A stretch of DNA of 64,000 nt from Apibacter sp. B3706 (GTDB lineage Bacteria > Bacteroidota > Bacteroidia > Flavobacteriales > Weeksellaceae), in assembly GCF_011082725.1 (NCBI RefSeq), contig NZ_CP049715.1:310001-374000 (forward strand), written 5' to 3'. Below, one piece after another: positions 46,401 to 53,991 of this stretch. The notes beneath the pieces are model-generated. The model was not told the DNA's origin, did not search any database, and saw only the letters and a list, made by a program, of their open reading frames with translations. The position numbers and the translations under genes are program-made. The stretch's first letter is position 1, and each line of letters starts with the position of its first letter.

Positions 46401-47245
46401 AAAACAGTTTCACGGTCAAGGATAATTTCATTTCTTTCAATAGAAACCACCTCACCGGTGTCTTCATCAACAAAGTCCTCGAACCAAGTATTTAAAACCC
46501 TTGCAGCTAGAGTCCTTCCTAACATCTTTTTTAGGTTGGATTTATTAACTTTTACTTCTTCTGCAAGATCAAATATTTCTAATATATCTTTATCACTTTG
46601 ATAACCGATTGCACGAAGCAAGGTTGTCATCGGAAGTTTTTTCTTTCTGTCAATGTAAGCATACATCACGCCATTGATATCGGTAGCAAATTCCATCCAA
46701 GATCCTTTAAATGGAATAATTCTGGAAGAATATAATTTAGCACCGTTGGCATGATAAGATTGTCCAAAAAATACACCAGGTGAACGATGTAATTGGGATA
46801 CCATAACTCTTTCAGCACCGTTTATAATAAACGAACCGCTTGGTGTCATATAAGGAATAGGCCCTAAATATACATCTTGAACTACTGTTTCAAAATCTTC
46901 ATGTTCGGGGTCGGTACAATATAATTTCAGACGTGCTTTAAGTGGTACACTATAAGTTAATCCTCTTTCAATGCATTCTTCAATAGAGTATTTTGGAGGA
47001 TCAACAAAATAATCTAAAAATTCTAAAACGAACTGATTCCTAGTATCGGAAATAGGAAAATTTTCAGTAAACGTTTTAAAAAGTCCTTCGTTTTTTCTTT
47101 GATCAGGACGGGTTTCTAATTGAAAAAAATCCTGAAATGATTTAACCTGTATATCCAGGAAATCAGGAAATTCAATTTGTCCTTTAGAGTGAGAGAAACT
47201 AAATCTCTTAGGGTTTTGAGTTTTTGACGCCAATGATTTACTCAT
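43421..47245 (-). CDS. rpoB: DNA-directed RNA polymerase beta subunit
   Basis: I start it at the ATG 47243-47245 ([17 protein letters not shown]), as in related species; an upstream ATG at 47293 would add 16 residues lacking family support. The 1274-residue protein has the rifampicin region [19 protein letters not shown] and [19 protein letters not shown] with wild-type-looking residues, then [35 protein letters not shown] and the C-terminal [18 protein letters not shown]. It follows rplL by a 91-bp spacer containing a hairpin. Confidence 0.98.
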   Translation of the reverse strand: MSKSLASKTQNPKRFSFSHSKGQIEFPDFLDIQVKSFQDFFQLETRPDQRKNEGLFKTFTENFPISDTRNQFVLEFLDYFVDPPKYSIEECIERGLTYSVPLKARLKLYCTDPEHEDFETVVQDVYLGPIPYMTPSGSFIINGAERVMVSQLHRSPGVFFGQSYHANGAKLYSSRIIPFKGSWMEFATDINGVMYAYIDRKKKLPMTTLLRAIGYQSDKDILEIFDLAEEVKVNKSNLKKMLGRTLAARVLNTWFEDFVDEDTGEVVSIERNEIILDRETVLEKEHLDLIIDSGIKTILVHKENSNEFSIIHNTLQKDSTNSEKEAVEYIYRQLRNAEPPDEETARGIIDKLFFSDARYSLGEVGRYRINKKLGLNISEDIQVLTKDDIIAIVKYLIELINSKAEVDDIDHLSNRRVKTVGEQLAGQFGVGLARMARTIKERMNVRDNEVFTPIDLINAKTLTSVINSFFGTNQLSQFMDQTNPLSEVTHKRRMSALGPGGLSRERAGFEVRDVHYTHYGRICPIETPEGPNIGLISSLGCYARINDLGFMETPYRKVVDGKVDLESEPQYLTAEEEEGKIIAQANINMDSDGKILDERIVAREEADYPVVEPDKVDLMDVAPNQITGISASLIPFLEHDDANRALMGSNMMRQAVPLLKPQAPIVGTGLEFQVAKDSRILINAEGEGVVEYVDANIITIKYDRTEEEELVSFDSASKTYKLTKFRKTNQSTSITLKPIVKAGDRVSKGQVLTEGYATEDGELALGRNLLVAFMPWKGYNFEDAIVINQRAVSEDWFTSIHVDEYSLEVRDTKLGMEELTPDIPNVSEEATKDLDENGMIRIGAEVKPGDILVGKITPKGESDPTSEEKLLRAIFGDKAGDVKDASLKAEPSLKGVVINKKLFTRNIKDKRKRGDEKLKIEQLEAEFKVKLNDLKNQLLEKLYVLLNGKTSQGIYNDLNEEVIPKGVKFTQKLLSSIDDYFNLAGENWTLDDNKNNSIKELLHNYKIKHNDLLGSLNRERHTISVGDELPAGIVKLAKVYIAKKRKLNVGDKMAGRHGNKGIVARIVRDEDMPFLEDGTPVDIVLNPLGVPSRMNIGQIYETILGWCGKKLGKKFATPIFDGATSEQIDELTKEAGVPQWGTTYLYDGGTGERFEQKATVGVIYMLKLGHMVDDKMHARSIGPYSLITQQPLGGKAQFGGQRFGEMEVWALEAFGASNILREIITIKSDDVIGRAKAYESIVKGEPMPEPGIPESFNVFLHELQGLGLDVRLEE

Positions 47246-47274
47246 ATGATATATTAAAATCTTTAAAACACAAA

Positions 47275-47311
47275 TAGGCTTAGACCTTACCAATGTTAAA
47301 TTGGAGGCCTA
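47275..47311 (-). promoter_or_regulatory. Stem-loop in the rplL-rpoB spacer
   Basis: Outer TAGGC/GCCTA (47275-47279, 47307-47311) and inner CCAAT/ATTGG (47290-47294, 47300-47304) pairs can form an interrupted hairpin between rplL and rpoB. This is where many bacteria have an attenuator or RNA-processing site that tunes rpoBC relative to ribosomal proteins. There is no U-run after it, so processing fits better than termination. Confidence 0.35.
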
Positions 47312-47336
47312 AACCTTTATTTTTAGGTAGAATGAA

Positions 47337-47714
47337 TTATTTCAATTCAACTTCAGCTCCAGCTTCTTCAAGCTGTTTTTTAAGACTTTCTGCTTCGTCT
47401 TTAGCTACTCCTTCTTTAATTGGAGTAGGAGCTCCATCTACAGCATCTTTAGCTTCTTTTAGACCTTTACCTGTAAGATCTTTAACTAATTTAACAACAG
47501 CTAATTTGTTAGCTCCTGCAGCTTTAAGAATAACATCGAATTCTGTTTTTTCTTCAGCAGCACCAGCATCAGCACCAGCAACAGGTGCAGCCATAGCTAC
47601 AGCAGCAGCAGCAGGTTCAATACCGTATTCTTCTTTTAATATTTCAGCTAATTCATTAACTTCTTTTACTGTTAAATTTACTAGAGTTTCAGCTAATTGT
47701 TTTAAATCTGCCAT
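47337..47714 (-). CDS. rplL: Ribosomal protein bL12
   Basis: At 125 residues this is the L7/L12 stalk protein. The N-terminal dimerisation helices ([23 protein letters not shown]) are followed by an Ala-rich hinge and the globular domain ([40 protein letters not shown]). It recruits translation GTPases. It lies 52 bp after rplJ and before rpoB. Confidence 0.98.
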   Translation of the reverse strand: MADLKQLAETLVNLTVKEVNELAEILKEEYGIEPAAAAVAMAAPVAGADAGAAEEKTEFDVILKAAGANKLAVVKLVKDLTGKGLKEAKDAVDGAPTPIKEGVAKDEAESLKKQLEEAGAEVELK

Positions 47715-47766
47715 TTTTAATTTTGTTTTAATTTTTGTTTAACAACTATTTATTATGAGTGTGAAA

Positions 47767-48291
47767 TTATTCTTCTTTTTCAGATAAGGTTTTAACCAAA
47801 CCGGCAATGGTATTTCCACCGGATTTAAGGGCAGAAACAACATTTTTAATTGGAGATTGAAGTAATCCAATAATTTCTCCAATAAGCTCTTCTCTGGATT
47901 TAAGATTTGCCAATGTTTCTAATTGAGCATCTCCTACAAATACTGCAGAATCAATCCAAGCAGCTTTTAGTAATGGTTTTTCAGTTTTCTTTCTGAAATT
48001 TTGTATTAATTTAGCCGGAGCATTTCCTTTTTCTGAAATGAAAATAGTAGAGTTTCCTTTTAGACTTTCAAAAACACCTGAAAAATCTTTATCTTCTACA
48101 TTTTCCATTGCTTTTCTAAGAAGGGTGTTTTTAACAACTTTCATTGAAATTTCACCTTTGAAACAAGCTCTTCTTAGTTCTGAAGTCTGTTGTGCATTTA
48201 ATCCATCAGTATCAGCTATATATAATACATTTGTACTTTCAAGTACTTCCTGTAATTCTTTAATTACCTCTGTTTTTTCTTGTTTTGTCAT
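47767..48291 (-). CDS. rplJ: Ribosomal protein uL10
   Basis: This 174-residue stalk-base protein (MTKQEKTEVIKELQEVLEST, DGLNAQQTSELRRACFKGEI, VVKNTLLRKAMENVEDKDF) binds 23S rRNA and anchors bL12 dimers through its C-terminal helix. In many bacteria it represses its own mRNA; no leader structure could be confirmed here. It follows rplA by 18 bp. Confidence 0.97.
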   Translation of the reverse strand: MTKQEKTEVIKELQEVLESTNVLYIADTDGLNAQQTSELRRACFKGEISMKVVKNTLLRKAMENVEDKDFSGVFESLKGNSTIFISEKGNAPAKLIQNFRKKTEKPLLKAAWIDSAVFVGDAQLETLANLKSREELIGEIIGLLQSPIKNVVSALKSGGNTIAGLVKTLSEKEE

Positions 48292-48309
48292 GTTTTGGTA
48301 AAATTAAAA

Positions 48310-49002
48310 TTAGTTAATACCTTTAGGATCAATAGCAATACCCGGACTCATAGTAGAGGAAAGGTATATACTTTTCACATAAACTCCTTTTGCTGCCTGA
48401 GGTTTTAATTTTATTAAAGTAGAAATAATTTCTTGTGCATTCTCTTGAATATTTTTTGCATCGAAAGATACTTTACCTATTGCAGCATGTACAATTCCGT
48501 ATTTATCTACTTTAAAATCTATTTTACCTGCTTTCACTTCTGAAATTGCTTTTCCTATTTCAGTGGTAACTGTTCCGGTTTTAGGATTGGGCATTAATCC
48601 ACGTGGACCTAAAACTCTTCCTAAAGGACCTAATTTACCCATTACTTGAGGTTGAGTAACAATTACATCAACATCTGTCCATCCATCTTTTATTTTTTGT
48701 AGATAATCATCCAAACCTACATAATCAGCACCTGCGTTTTTAGCTTCTTCTTCCTTATCGGGAGTAACTAAAGCTAAAACGCGAGTTTCTTTACCTGTAC
48801 CATGAGGTAAAGATACAACTCCACGCACCATTTGATTAGCCTTACGTGGATCTACTCCTAAACGTACAGCTATATCAACGGATGCATCAAATTTAGTATA
48901 ATTAACTTCTTTAACTAAATTGGAAGCTTCCTCTAATGTATAAAGTTTTGATTTATCTACTTTAGCAACTACTGCTTTTTGTTTTTTCGTTAAAACTGCC
49001 AT
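48310..49002 (-). CDS. rplA: Ribosomal protein uL1
   Basis: This 230-residue protein has the L1 core: [40 protein letters not shown] and [20 protein letters not shown]. It forms the L1 stalk and helps release deacylated tRNA from the E site. It starts 11 bp after rplK. Confidence 0.98.
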   Translation of the reverse strand: MAVLTKKQKAVVAKVDKSKLYTLEEASNLVKEVNYTKFDASVDIAVRLGVDPRKANQMVRGVVSLPHGTGKETRVLALVTPDKEEEAKNAGADYVGLDDYLQKIKDGWTDVDVIVTQPQVMGKLGPLGRVLGPRGLMPNPKTGTVTTEIGKAISEVKAGKIDFKVDKYGIVHAAIGKVSFDAKNIQENAQEIISTLIKLKPQAAKGVYVKSIYLSSTMSPGIAIDPKGIN

Positions 49003-49013
49003 GATTCCTACAA

Positions 49014-49457
49014 TTAATTATTAAAGGGATTTTGCCCAGTTACTCTAATACCCATAGATCTTGCTGTACCTGCAACCATGCTAACTGCTGATTCTATAGT
49101 AAAGCAATTTAAATCTACCATTTTATCTTCAGCAATTTGTTGTACTTGGCTCCAAGTAACGGATGCTACCTTATCTCTGTTTGGTTCGCCGGAACCTTTT
49201 TTAGCTTTAGAAGCTGCTAAAAGTTGAACGGTTACAGGAGGAGTTTTAACTACAAAGTCAAAAGATTTATCCTCATATACAGTAATGATAACCGGTAATA
49301 CTTGTCCTTGCTTTTCTTGTGTTCGGGCATTAAATTGTTTACAAAACTCCATAATGTTAACCCCGGCAGCACCTAATGCAGGTCCTACTGGTGGTGAAGG
49401 ATTTGCTTGACCTCCTTTCACCTGGAGTTTTACCATTTTAAAAATTTTTTTTGCCAT
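49014..49457 (-). CDS. rplK: Ribosomal protein uL11
   Basis: This 147-residue protein has the N-terminal [20 protein letters not shown] and C-terminal RNA-binding [12 protein letters not shown] blocks. It forms the GTPase-associated centre with 23S rRNA and is needed for the stringent response. It follows nusG by 46 bp. Confidence 0.98.
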   Translation of the reverse strand: MAKKIFKMVKLQVKGGQANPSPPVGPALGAAGVNIMEFCKQFNARTQEKQGQVLPVIITVYEDKSFDFVVKTPPVTVQLLAASKAKKGSGEPNRDKVASVTWSQVQQIAEDKMVDLNCFTIESAVSMVAGTARSMGIRVTGQNPFNN

Positions 49458-49503
49458 TTTAATTTTTACTTAAAAATGTTTTATTTATATCTGTGGAAGC
49501 AGC

Positions 49504-50049
49504 CTATATTTTTTCTACTTGAGAGAAACTTAATTCAATGGGGGTTTTTCTTCCGAAAATCAACACCATCACATCTAATTTTCTTTTCTCTTCATTTATT
49601 TTTTCGATGGTTCCATTAAAACCATTAAATGGTCCATCAATAACTTTCACGGTTTCACCAAATACAAAAGGAATGTTTACGGTATCTTCAGATTCTGATA
49701 ATTCATCCATTTTACCGAACATTCTACTCACTTCGCTTCGTCTCATTGGAAGTGGATCTCCTCCTTTAGTAGCACTTAAAAAACTAATTACGCCGGGTAT
49801 ATTCTTTATAGTGTGTGGTAATTCGCCAATTAAATTAGCTTCAACCATAACATATCCGGGATAATAGACTTTTTCTTTGCGAATTTTTTTTCCGTTTCTA
49901 ATTTGTACTACTTTTTCCATAGGTACCACTACTTGGCCAAGATTTTTTTTAAGATGTTCGTATCTTAAAACTTCATTTTCAATATACATTTTCACCTTAG
50001 ATTCTTGCCCACTGATCGTTTTCAGTACATACCATTTCATTTCATCCAT
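49504..50049 (-). CDS. nusG: Transcription elongation factor NusG
   Basis: NusG (181 residues) has an NGN domain beginning MKWYVLKTISGQESKVKMY, PGYVMVEANL and a C-terminal KOW domain (GETVKVIDGPFNGFNGTIEKI). It binds RNA polymerase and links it to ribosomes or Rho. The start used gives MDEMKWYV; an ATG three codons later is also possible. It follows secE by 12 bp. Confidence 0.97.
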   Translation of the reverse strand: MDEMKWYVLKTISGQESKVKMYIENEVLRYEHLKKNLGQVVVPMEKVVQIRNGKKIRKEKVYYPGYVMVEANLIGELPHTIKNIPGVISFLSATKGGDPLPMRRSEVSRMFGKMDELSESEDTVNIPFVFGETVKVIDGPFNGFNGTIEKINEEKRKLDVMVLIFGRKTPIELSFSQVEKI

Positions 50050-50061
50050 CGCTTCCTAATA

Positions 50062-50268
50062 TTAAGATTTTAATCCTATTAATATAGAATAAATATTCTG
50101 AAGCGCTTTAGCAAAAATCCAATCTACACCAAAGCAGAACATAGCCAAAATGATCGATGTAATCGCTACAACAGTTGTTGAGGATTGCAGATCGGACCAT
50201 TTAGGCCACTCGACGTGATCTTTAAATTCTTCTATTGCGCCCTTTAAATACTTAATGAGTCCGTTCAT
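50062..50268 (-). CDS. secE: Preprotein translocase subunit SecE
   Basis: This 68-residue single-span form of SecE has the amphipathic helix KYLKGAIEEFKDHVEWPKWS and one membrane segment (TTVVAITSIILAMFCFGVDW). SecE stabilises SecY in the inner-membrane channel. It lies between tRNA-Trp and nusG, its standard position. Confidence 0.95.
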   Translation of the reverse strand: MNGLIKYLKGAIEEFKDHVEWPKWSDLQSSTTVVAITSIILAMFCFGVDWIFAKALQNIYSILIGLKS

Positions 50269-50282
50269 TTATTATTATTTTG

Positions 50283-50355
50283 CGCGGGCGGAAAGATTCG
50301 AACTCACGACCTTTGGTTTTGGAGACCACTGCTCTACCAGCTGAGCTACACCCGC
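50283..50355 (-). tRNA. tRNA-Trp (CCA)
   Basis: The 73-base minus-strand sequence folds as a cloverleaf. The acceptor stem is GCGGGTG/CGCCCGC, the discriminator is G, the anticodon loop is CTCCAAA with anticodon CCA, and the T-arm is GAGTTCGAATC. The CCA tail is not encoded. It sits between tuf and secE. Confidence 0.97.
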
Positions 50356-50406
50356 TTAAAAAAGAAAGAACTTTAAGTTCTTTCTTTTGTTATGATTTTA
50401 TTTAAA

Positions 50407-51594
50407 TTAATCTAAAATCTCAGTTACCTGACCTGCACCAACAGTTCTACCACCTTCACGGATAGCGAATCTTAAACCGTTGTTAAGTGCGATTGGTTGG
50501 TGTAATTCAACTGTAATAGTTAAGTTATCACCAGGCATTACCATTTCAGTTCCTTCCGGTAAAGTAATTGTACCGGTTACGTCAGTAGTTCTAACGTAGA
50601 ATTGAGGACGGTAGTTATTGTGGAATGGAGTGTGACGTCCACCTTCTTCTTTAGTTAAGATATAAACCTCTGCTTTGAATTTTTTGTGAGGAGTGATTGA
50701 ACCCGGTTTAGCGATAACCATACCACGACGGATATCAGTTTTTTCAATACCTCTTAATAATAATCCAACATTATCTCCGGCTTCACCTCTATCTAATATT
50801 TTTCTAAACATTTCAACTCCGGTTACAGTAGATGTTAATTTTTCATCTCCCATACCAACGATATCTACAGCTTCACCTGAGTTAATAACTCCGGCTTCAA
50901 TACGTCCTGTAGCTACAGTTCCACGACCTGTAATAGAGAAAACGTCTTCGATTGGCATTAAGAATGGTTTATCTTGATCACGAACCGGTAAATCAATCCA
51001 GTTATCAACTGCTGCCATTAATTCATCAACAGTAGCAACCCATTTTGGATCTCCGTTAAGTGCACCTAAAGCAGAACCTTGGATAACAGGAGTGTTATCT
51101 CCGTCATAATCGTAAGAAGATAATAATTCTCTTACTTCCATTTCAACTAAGTCTAATAATTCAGGATCGTCAACCATATCCACTTTGTTCATGAATACAA
51201 CGATTTTAGGTACGTTAACCTGACGACATAACAAGATGTGCTCTCTTGTTTGAGGCATAGGTCCATCAGTTGCAGCAACTACTAAAATAGCTCCGTCCAT
51301 TTGAGCAGCACCGGTAACCATGTTTTTTACATAGTCAGCATGCCCCGGACAGTCAACGTGTGCATAGTGACGGTTTTCTGTTTGATATTCTACGTGTGCA
51401 GTATTGATTGTGATCCCTCTTTCTTTTTCTTCAGGAGCTGCATCAATTTGAGAGAAATCTCTTTTTTCTGCTAACCCTTTTTCTGCTAATACTTTTGTAA
51501 TAGCAGCTGTTAAAGTCGTTTTTCCGTGGTCTACGTGACCGATTGTACCTATATTAAGATGTGGTTTGGTACGCTGAAAAGTTTCTTTTGCCAT
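50407..51594 (-). CDS. tuf: Elongation factor Tu
   Basis: EF-Tu (395 residues) brings aminoacyl-tRNA to the ribosome. The G motifs are present: [15 protein letters not shown] and NKVDMVDD, followed by [10 protein letters not shown]. Domains 2 and 3 are complete ([35 protein letters not shown]). Codon choice is strongly biased, as expected for a very highly expressed gene. A two-box promoter lies directly upstream at 51631-51660, inside the tRNA-tuf-secE unit. Confidence 0.99.
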   Translation of the reverse strand: MAKETFQRTKPHLNIGTIGHVDHGKTTLTAAITKVLAEKGLAEKRDFSQIDAAPEEKERGITINTAHVEYQTENRHYAHVDCPGHADYVKNMVTGAAQMDGAILVVAATDGPMPQTREHILLCRQVNVPKIVVFMNKVDMVDDPELLDLVEMEVRELLSSYDYDGDNTPVIQGSALGALNGDPKWVATVDELMAAVDNWIDLPVRDQDKPFLMPIEDVFSITGRGTVATGRIEAGVINSGEAVDIVGMGDEKLTSTVTGVEMFRKILDRGEAGDNVGLLLRGIEKTDIRRGMVIAKPGSITPHKKFKAEVYILTKEEGGRHTPFHNNYRPQFYVRTTDVTGTITLPEGTEMVMPGDNLTITVELHQPIALNNGLRFAIREGGRTVGAGQVTEILD

Positions 51595-51630
51595 GATAAA
51601 TATGTTTGTTTATATTTCCAAAAATGAGTG

Positions 51631-51660
51631 CAAATATACTCAATTTTTTTTAAATAACAA
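51631..51660 (-). promoter_or_regulatory. Two-box promoter of tuf
   Basis: On the minus strand a TTG -33 box (51658-51660), a 19-bp spacer and TATATTTG (51631-51638) form an exact Bacteroidota promoter. The -7 box ends 37 bp before the tuf ATG. Confidence 0.75.
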
Positions 51661-51770
51661 TAGCTTATAAAAAATAAATACTTTTTTATAAACAACTGTT
51701 TTGTAAATATGTCTTTAAGAAAGTTTAGGCTTATTAATAAAATTTGTGATTGTATGTTTGGATAATTGAG

Positions 51771-51842
51771 AGCCAATGACGGGAATTGAACCCGTGACCT
51801 CGTCCTTACCAAGGAAGCGCTCTACCCCTGAGCTACATCGGC
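51771..51842 (-). tRNA. tRNA-Thr (GGT)
   Basis: This 72-base cloverleaf has acceptor GCCGATG/CATTGGC and anticodon loop TTGGTAA with anticodon GGT. The anticodon stem is CTTCC/GGACG, in which the second pair is T opposite C, a mismatch. A fully paired stem would need GGAAG. The rest is normal, so it is probably functional. Confidence 0.93.
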
Positions 51843-51855
51843 TGTTAAAAAATTG

Positions 51856-51928
51856 AGCGGAAGACGAGGGTCGAACTCGCGACATTCAGCTTGGAAGGCT
51901 GACGCTCTACCAACTGAGCTACTTCCGC
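51856..51928 (-). tRNA. tRNA-Gly (TCC)
   Basis: This 73-base cloverleaf has a fully paired acceptor (GCGGAAG/CTTCCGC), anticodon stem TCAGC/GCTGA and loop CTTCCAA with anticodon TCC. It lies 13 bp upstream of tRNA-Thr(GGT) in transcription order. Confidence 0.97.
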
Positions 51929-51940
51929 TTATTTTTTGAT

Positions 51941-51967
51941 TACCTTTGTAATTCGGTTGCAAAGGTA
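51941..51967. promoter_or_regulatory. Inverted pair of -7 boxes between tRNA-Gly and tRNA-Tyr
   Basis: TACCTTTG at 51941-51948 and its exact complement CAAAGGTA at 51960-51967 form an 8-bp inverted repeat with an 11-base spacer. Each arm is a perfect -7 box, in opposite directions. The right arm belongs to the minus-strand promoter described below. Confidence 0.5.
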
Positions 51968-51988
51968 GAAATTTTTTTTGAATTACAA
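51960..51988 (-). promoter_or_regulatory. Two-box promoter of tRNA-Gly and tRNA-Thr(GGT)
   Basis: The minus strand has TTG (51986-51988), 18 bp, then TACCTTTG (51960-51967). The sequence around the -7 box (TTGCAAAGGTAGA on the plus strand) is repeated in the promoter at 52247. It gives the two downstream tRNAs their own start. Confidence 0.7.
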
Positions 51989-52009
51989 AATTTTTTTTTA
52001 ATTTTTTTG

Positions 52010-52092
52010 TGGGGAGAGGAGGATTCGAACCTCCGAAGGTAAAAACCAACAGATTTACAGTCTGTCCTCGTTGGCCGCTTGAGTATCTCCCC
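52010..52092 (-). tRNA. tRNA-Tyr (GTA)
   Basis: This 83-base type II tRNA has acceptor GGGGAGA/TCTCCCC, discriminator A, anticodon loop CTGTAAA with anticodon GTA, and a long variable arm, as bacterial tRNA-Tyr should. Confidence 0.97.
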
Positions 52093-52102
52093 TTCAAAAA
52101 CG

Positions 52103-52176
52103 AGCCGGTAGAGGGATTCGAACCCACGACCCCGAGATTACAAATCACGTGCTCTGGCCAACTGAGCTATACCGGC
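52103..52176 (-). tRNA. tRNA-Thr (TGT)
   Basis: This 74-base cloverleaf has acceptor GCCGGTA/TACCGGC and anticodon loop TTTGTAA with anticodon TGT. The anticodon stem CGTGA/TCTCG has one T-T mismatch in the middle. It is first in the tRNA cluster. Confidence 0.95.
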
Positions 52177-52246
52177 ATTAAATTTTTTATTTCAAAGAAA
52201 ATATTTCGTTATTTTTCTAAGATCATTATCTTCGTCTAACGGATTG

Positions 52247-52276
52247 CAAAGGTAGATAAATTTTTAATATTTCCAA
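52247..52276 (-). promoter_or_regulatory. Two-box promoter of the tRNA-Thr-Tyr cluster
   Basis: The minus strand has TTG (52274-52276), 19 bp, then TACCTTTG (52247-52254), about 70 bp before tRNA-Thr(TGT). Its -7 region is nearly identical to the promoter at 51960. Confidence 0.75.
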
Positions 52277-52307
52277 ATTTTTATGAAAAAAAAATATGAT
52301 TTTTTAC

Positions 52308-52598
52308 CTACATTTTTTCTTTCCTTTTGAGTATCATCTTTTTAGCGGCTTCACAGGCTAAGTCAATACTTTCTTCAAATGTAGGGGACGTTTTTTTAGC
52401 TACTAATTCATCACCGGGAACTTCTAAAACGATTTCCGTAGTCTTATTTTCTTTATTTCCAACGTTTTCCAATTTTAGGAATATATTAGCATTGATTATT
52501 TTGTCGTAATATTGATCTAATTTTAAAACTTTTTTATTTAAAAATGCCAATAGGGTGTCTTGTGCATTAAAATTTACTGCTTGTACGTTAATTTTCAT
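52308..52598 (-). CDS. hpf: Ribosome hibernation promoting factor, short form
   Basis: I start it at the ATG 52596-52598 (MKINVQAVNFNAQDTLLAF); the frame extends to 52619 but the extra residues are unlikely. The 96-residue HPF/YfiA domain shows FLNKKVLKLDQYYDKIINAN and a helix SIDLACEAAKKMILKRKEKM. It binds the ribosomal decoding region and holds ribosomes inactive in stationary phase. Its start overlaps the xerC stop by 11 bp, so the two may be translationally coupled. Confidence 0.9.
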   Translation of the reverse strand: MKINVQAVNFNAQDTLLAFLNKKVLKLDQYYDKIINANIFLKLENVGNKENKTTEIVLEVPGDELVAKKTSPTFEESIDLACEAAKKMILKRKEKM

Positions 52599-53508
52599 CT
52601 TTTTTATTTTTAAGCCCAAAAGGATGGGACCGGTTGAATACTTTTTTTAAATCTTCTATAGTATTATGAGTATAAACCTGTGTAGCTGCTAAACTACTGT
52701 GACCCAGTAATTCTTTTATGGAATTGATTTCGGCTCCGTTGTGTAAGAGATGACTTGCAAAGGTATGACGAAGCATATGCGGACTTTTTTTATCCTTAGT
52801 AGTTACCATGCTAACATATCTATGAATTAGGTTATATACATACTTTTCACTTAAAATTTTACCGTTTTTATTGGTAAATAAATATTCATAAGGTATACCA
52901 AAATTGATTTTATAGGCTAGAAATGCATTTATTTGCTCTGATAATTTTTGAGTTATAGGAATTAATCTTTCTTTATTTCTTTTTCCTGTAACTCTAATCG
53001 TCTGATTTTTTAAATCGATTGTTGAAGTTTTAAGTTGTAGAAGTTCCATTCTTCTGATACCTGTTTGATAAAATATCTCAAATATGAGATGGTTTCTAAG
53101 AGTTTCAAAGGAATCCGAATTATCTTTTCCTGCCTCACAAGAATTTATATAAGTTTCGATGGAATAAATTTCATCTTCAGTATAAGGAAGTAAAACTTTC
53201 TTCTTTTGTTTAAGATTTTTTAAGTGTAGGGTTGGACTTGTATCCAAATAACCAATTTTAAGCAAAAATTTAAAAAAGCTTCTTATAGAAGAAATTTTTC
53301 TATTGATGGAATTTTCCGATAGATTTTTATTGGATAGATGAATAATGAAATTCCTTAGTTGTTTGGCAGTAGCATGTTCTGCATCAGCAATGCTTTCAGA
53401 TTCTAAAAGAAAGCTTTGAAGATCCAGCAAATCTCTTTCATAACTTTGTATGGTAAGAGAAGAGTAATGTTTCTCTAAGGTAAGGTATTCAAGAAATTTT
53501 TGTAACAT
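52588..53508 (-). CDS. xerC: Tyrosine recombinase XerC/XerD-type
   Basis: This 306-residue recombinase has a SAM-like N-terminal domain (MLQKFLEYLTLEKHYSSLTI) and the catalytic residues Arg in QTGIRRMELLQL, Lys in VTGKRNKERLIP, His-x-x-Arg in PHMLRHTFASHLL, then His in LLGHSSLAATQ and Tyr in VYTH. It resolves chromosome dimers with a partner. Whether it is the C or D paralogue cannot be settled here. It lies between rpsU and hpf, its usual position in this group, with no flanking integration scars. Confidence 0.88.
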   Translation of the reverse strand: MLQKFLEYLTLEKHYSSLTIQSYERDLLDLQSFLLESESIADAEHATAKQLRNFIIHLSNKNLSENSINRKISSIRSFFKFLLKIGYLDTSPTLHLKNLKQKKKVLLPYTEDEIYSIETYINSCEAGKDNSDSFETLRNHLIFEIFYQTGIRRMELLQLKTSTIDLKNQTIRVTGKRNKERLIPITQKLSEQINAFLAYKINFGIPYEYLFTNKNGKILSEKYVYNLIHRYVSMVTTKDKKSPHMLRHTFASHLLHNGAEINSIKELLGHSSLAATQVYTHNTIEDLKKVFNRSHPFGLKNKKDEN

Positions 53509-53514
53509 ATAAAA

Positions 53515-53556
53515 AGCCTACTTTTCAAAATTAAAAATAATTTCGAAAAATAGGCT
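53515..53556 (-). terminator. Terminator after rpsU
   Basis: AGCCTA-c-TTTTC pairs with GAAAA-a-TAGGCT around an 18-base loop, and the minus strand continues with CTTTTTATATG. It lies between rpsU and xerC and would give partial or full termination. The one mismatch and long loop make it moderate. Confidence 0.5.
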
Positions 53557-53578
53557 AATATTTTATAGAAAAAGTTTC

Positions 53579-53773
53579 TTATGCTTCTTCTTGACTTTGC
53601 AATCTTTGTTTGTAAGCTGCTCTAATTACCTGTTGTCTTTTAGTAACAGAAGGCTTAATAAACTGTTGTCTTTTTCTTAATTCTTTAACAACACCGGTTT
53701 TATCGTATTTTCTTTTATATTTTTTTAGAGCTTTATCAATAGACTCTCCATCTTTTACTGGAATAATTAACAT
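53579..53773 (-). CDS. rpsU: Ribosomal protein bS21
   Basis: This 64-residue, very basic protein (MLIIPVKDGESIDKALKKYK, TGVVKELRKRQQFIKPSVTK) is bS21 of the small subunit. In Bacteroidota bS21 is linked to sequestering the anti-Shine-Dalgarno, which helps explain the weak Shine-Dalgarno sequences seen in this window. A two-box promoter lies at 53814-53843. Confidence 0.96.
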   Translation of the reverse strand: MLIIPVKDGESIDKALKKYKRKYDKTGVVKELRKRQQFIKPSVTKRQQVIRAAYKQRLQSQEEA

Positions 53774-53813
53774 AATAACATCTCTTTTTTGTTCTTCATT
53801 TATTTTCGAAGTG

Positions 53814-53843
53814 CAAATATATGAAGATAATTTGCAAACGCAA
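53814..53843 (-). promoter_or_regulatory. Two-box promoter of rpsU
   Basis: The minus strand has TTG (53841-53843), a 19-bp spacer and TATATTTG (53814-53821), 40 bp before the rpsU ATG. Both boxes match consensus. Confidence 0.75.
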
Positions 53844-53950
53844 ATTTATTTTTAATATCAACGAAAGATTCGGTTGAATTATTAGAAAGATTTTGTTTTC
53901 CTTGATAGAGGTATATAATAGTTATAGGGTAATATCTCATTTTTTATAGT

Positions 53951-53958
53951 AAATTTGA
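53951..53958 (+). promoter_or_regulatory. -7 box for glyS
   Basis: TAAATTTG is an exact TAnnTTTG match 33 bp before the glyS ATG at 53992. No TTG is found at the usual -33 distance. Confidence 0.45.
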
Positions 53959-53991
53959 ACGTTGAATATAAATATCTAACCAAGTATATAT

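Noticed and set aside
47246-47293. Longer N-terminus for RpoB
   Set aside because: The added residues have no family support. [15 protein letters not shown] is the expected opening and the spacer hairpin would lie in the coding region.
47293-47742. 149-residue plus-strand open frame antisense to rplL
   Set aside because: It is Ser/Ala-rich, matches no family, and lies opposite the clear rplL gene. It is a coding shadow of an Ala/Lys-rich ribosomal protein.
52588-53508. Mobile-element integrase
   Set aside because: The tyrosine recombinase is XerC/D-like in sequence, sits between rpsU and hpf as in related genomes, and has no attachment repeats around it.
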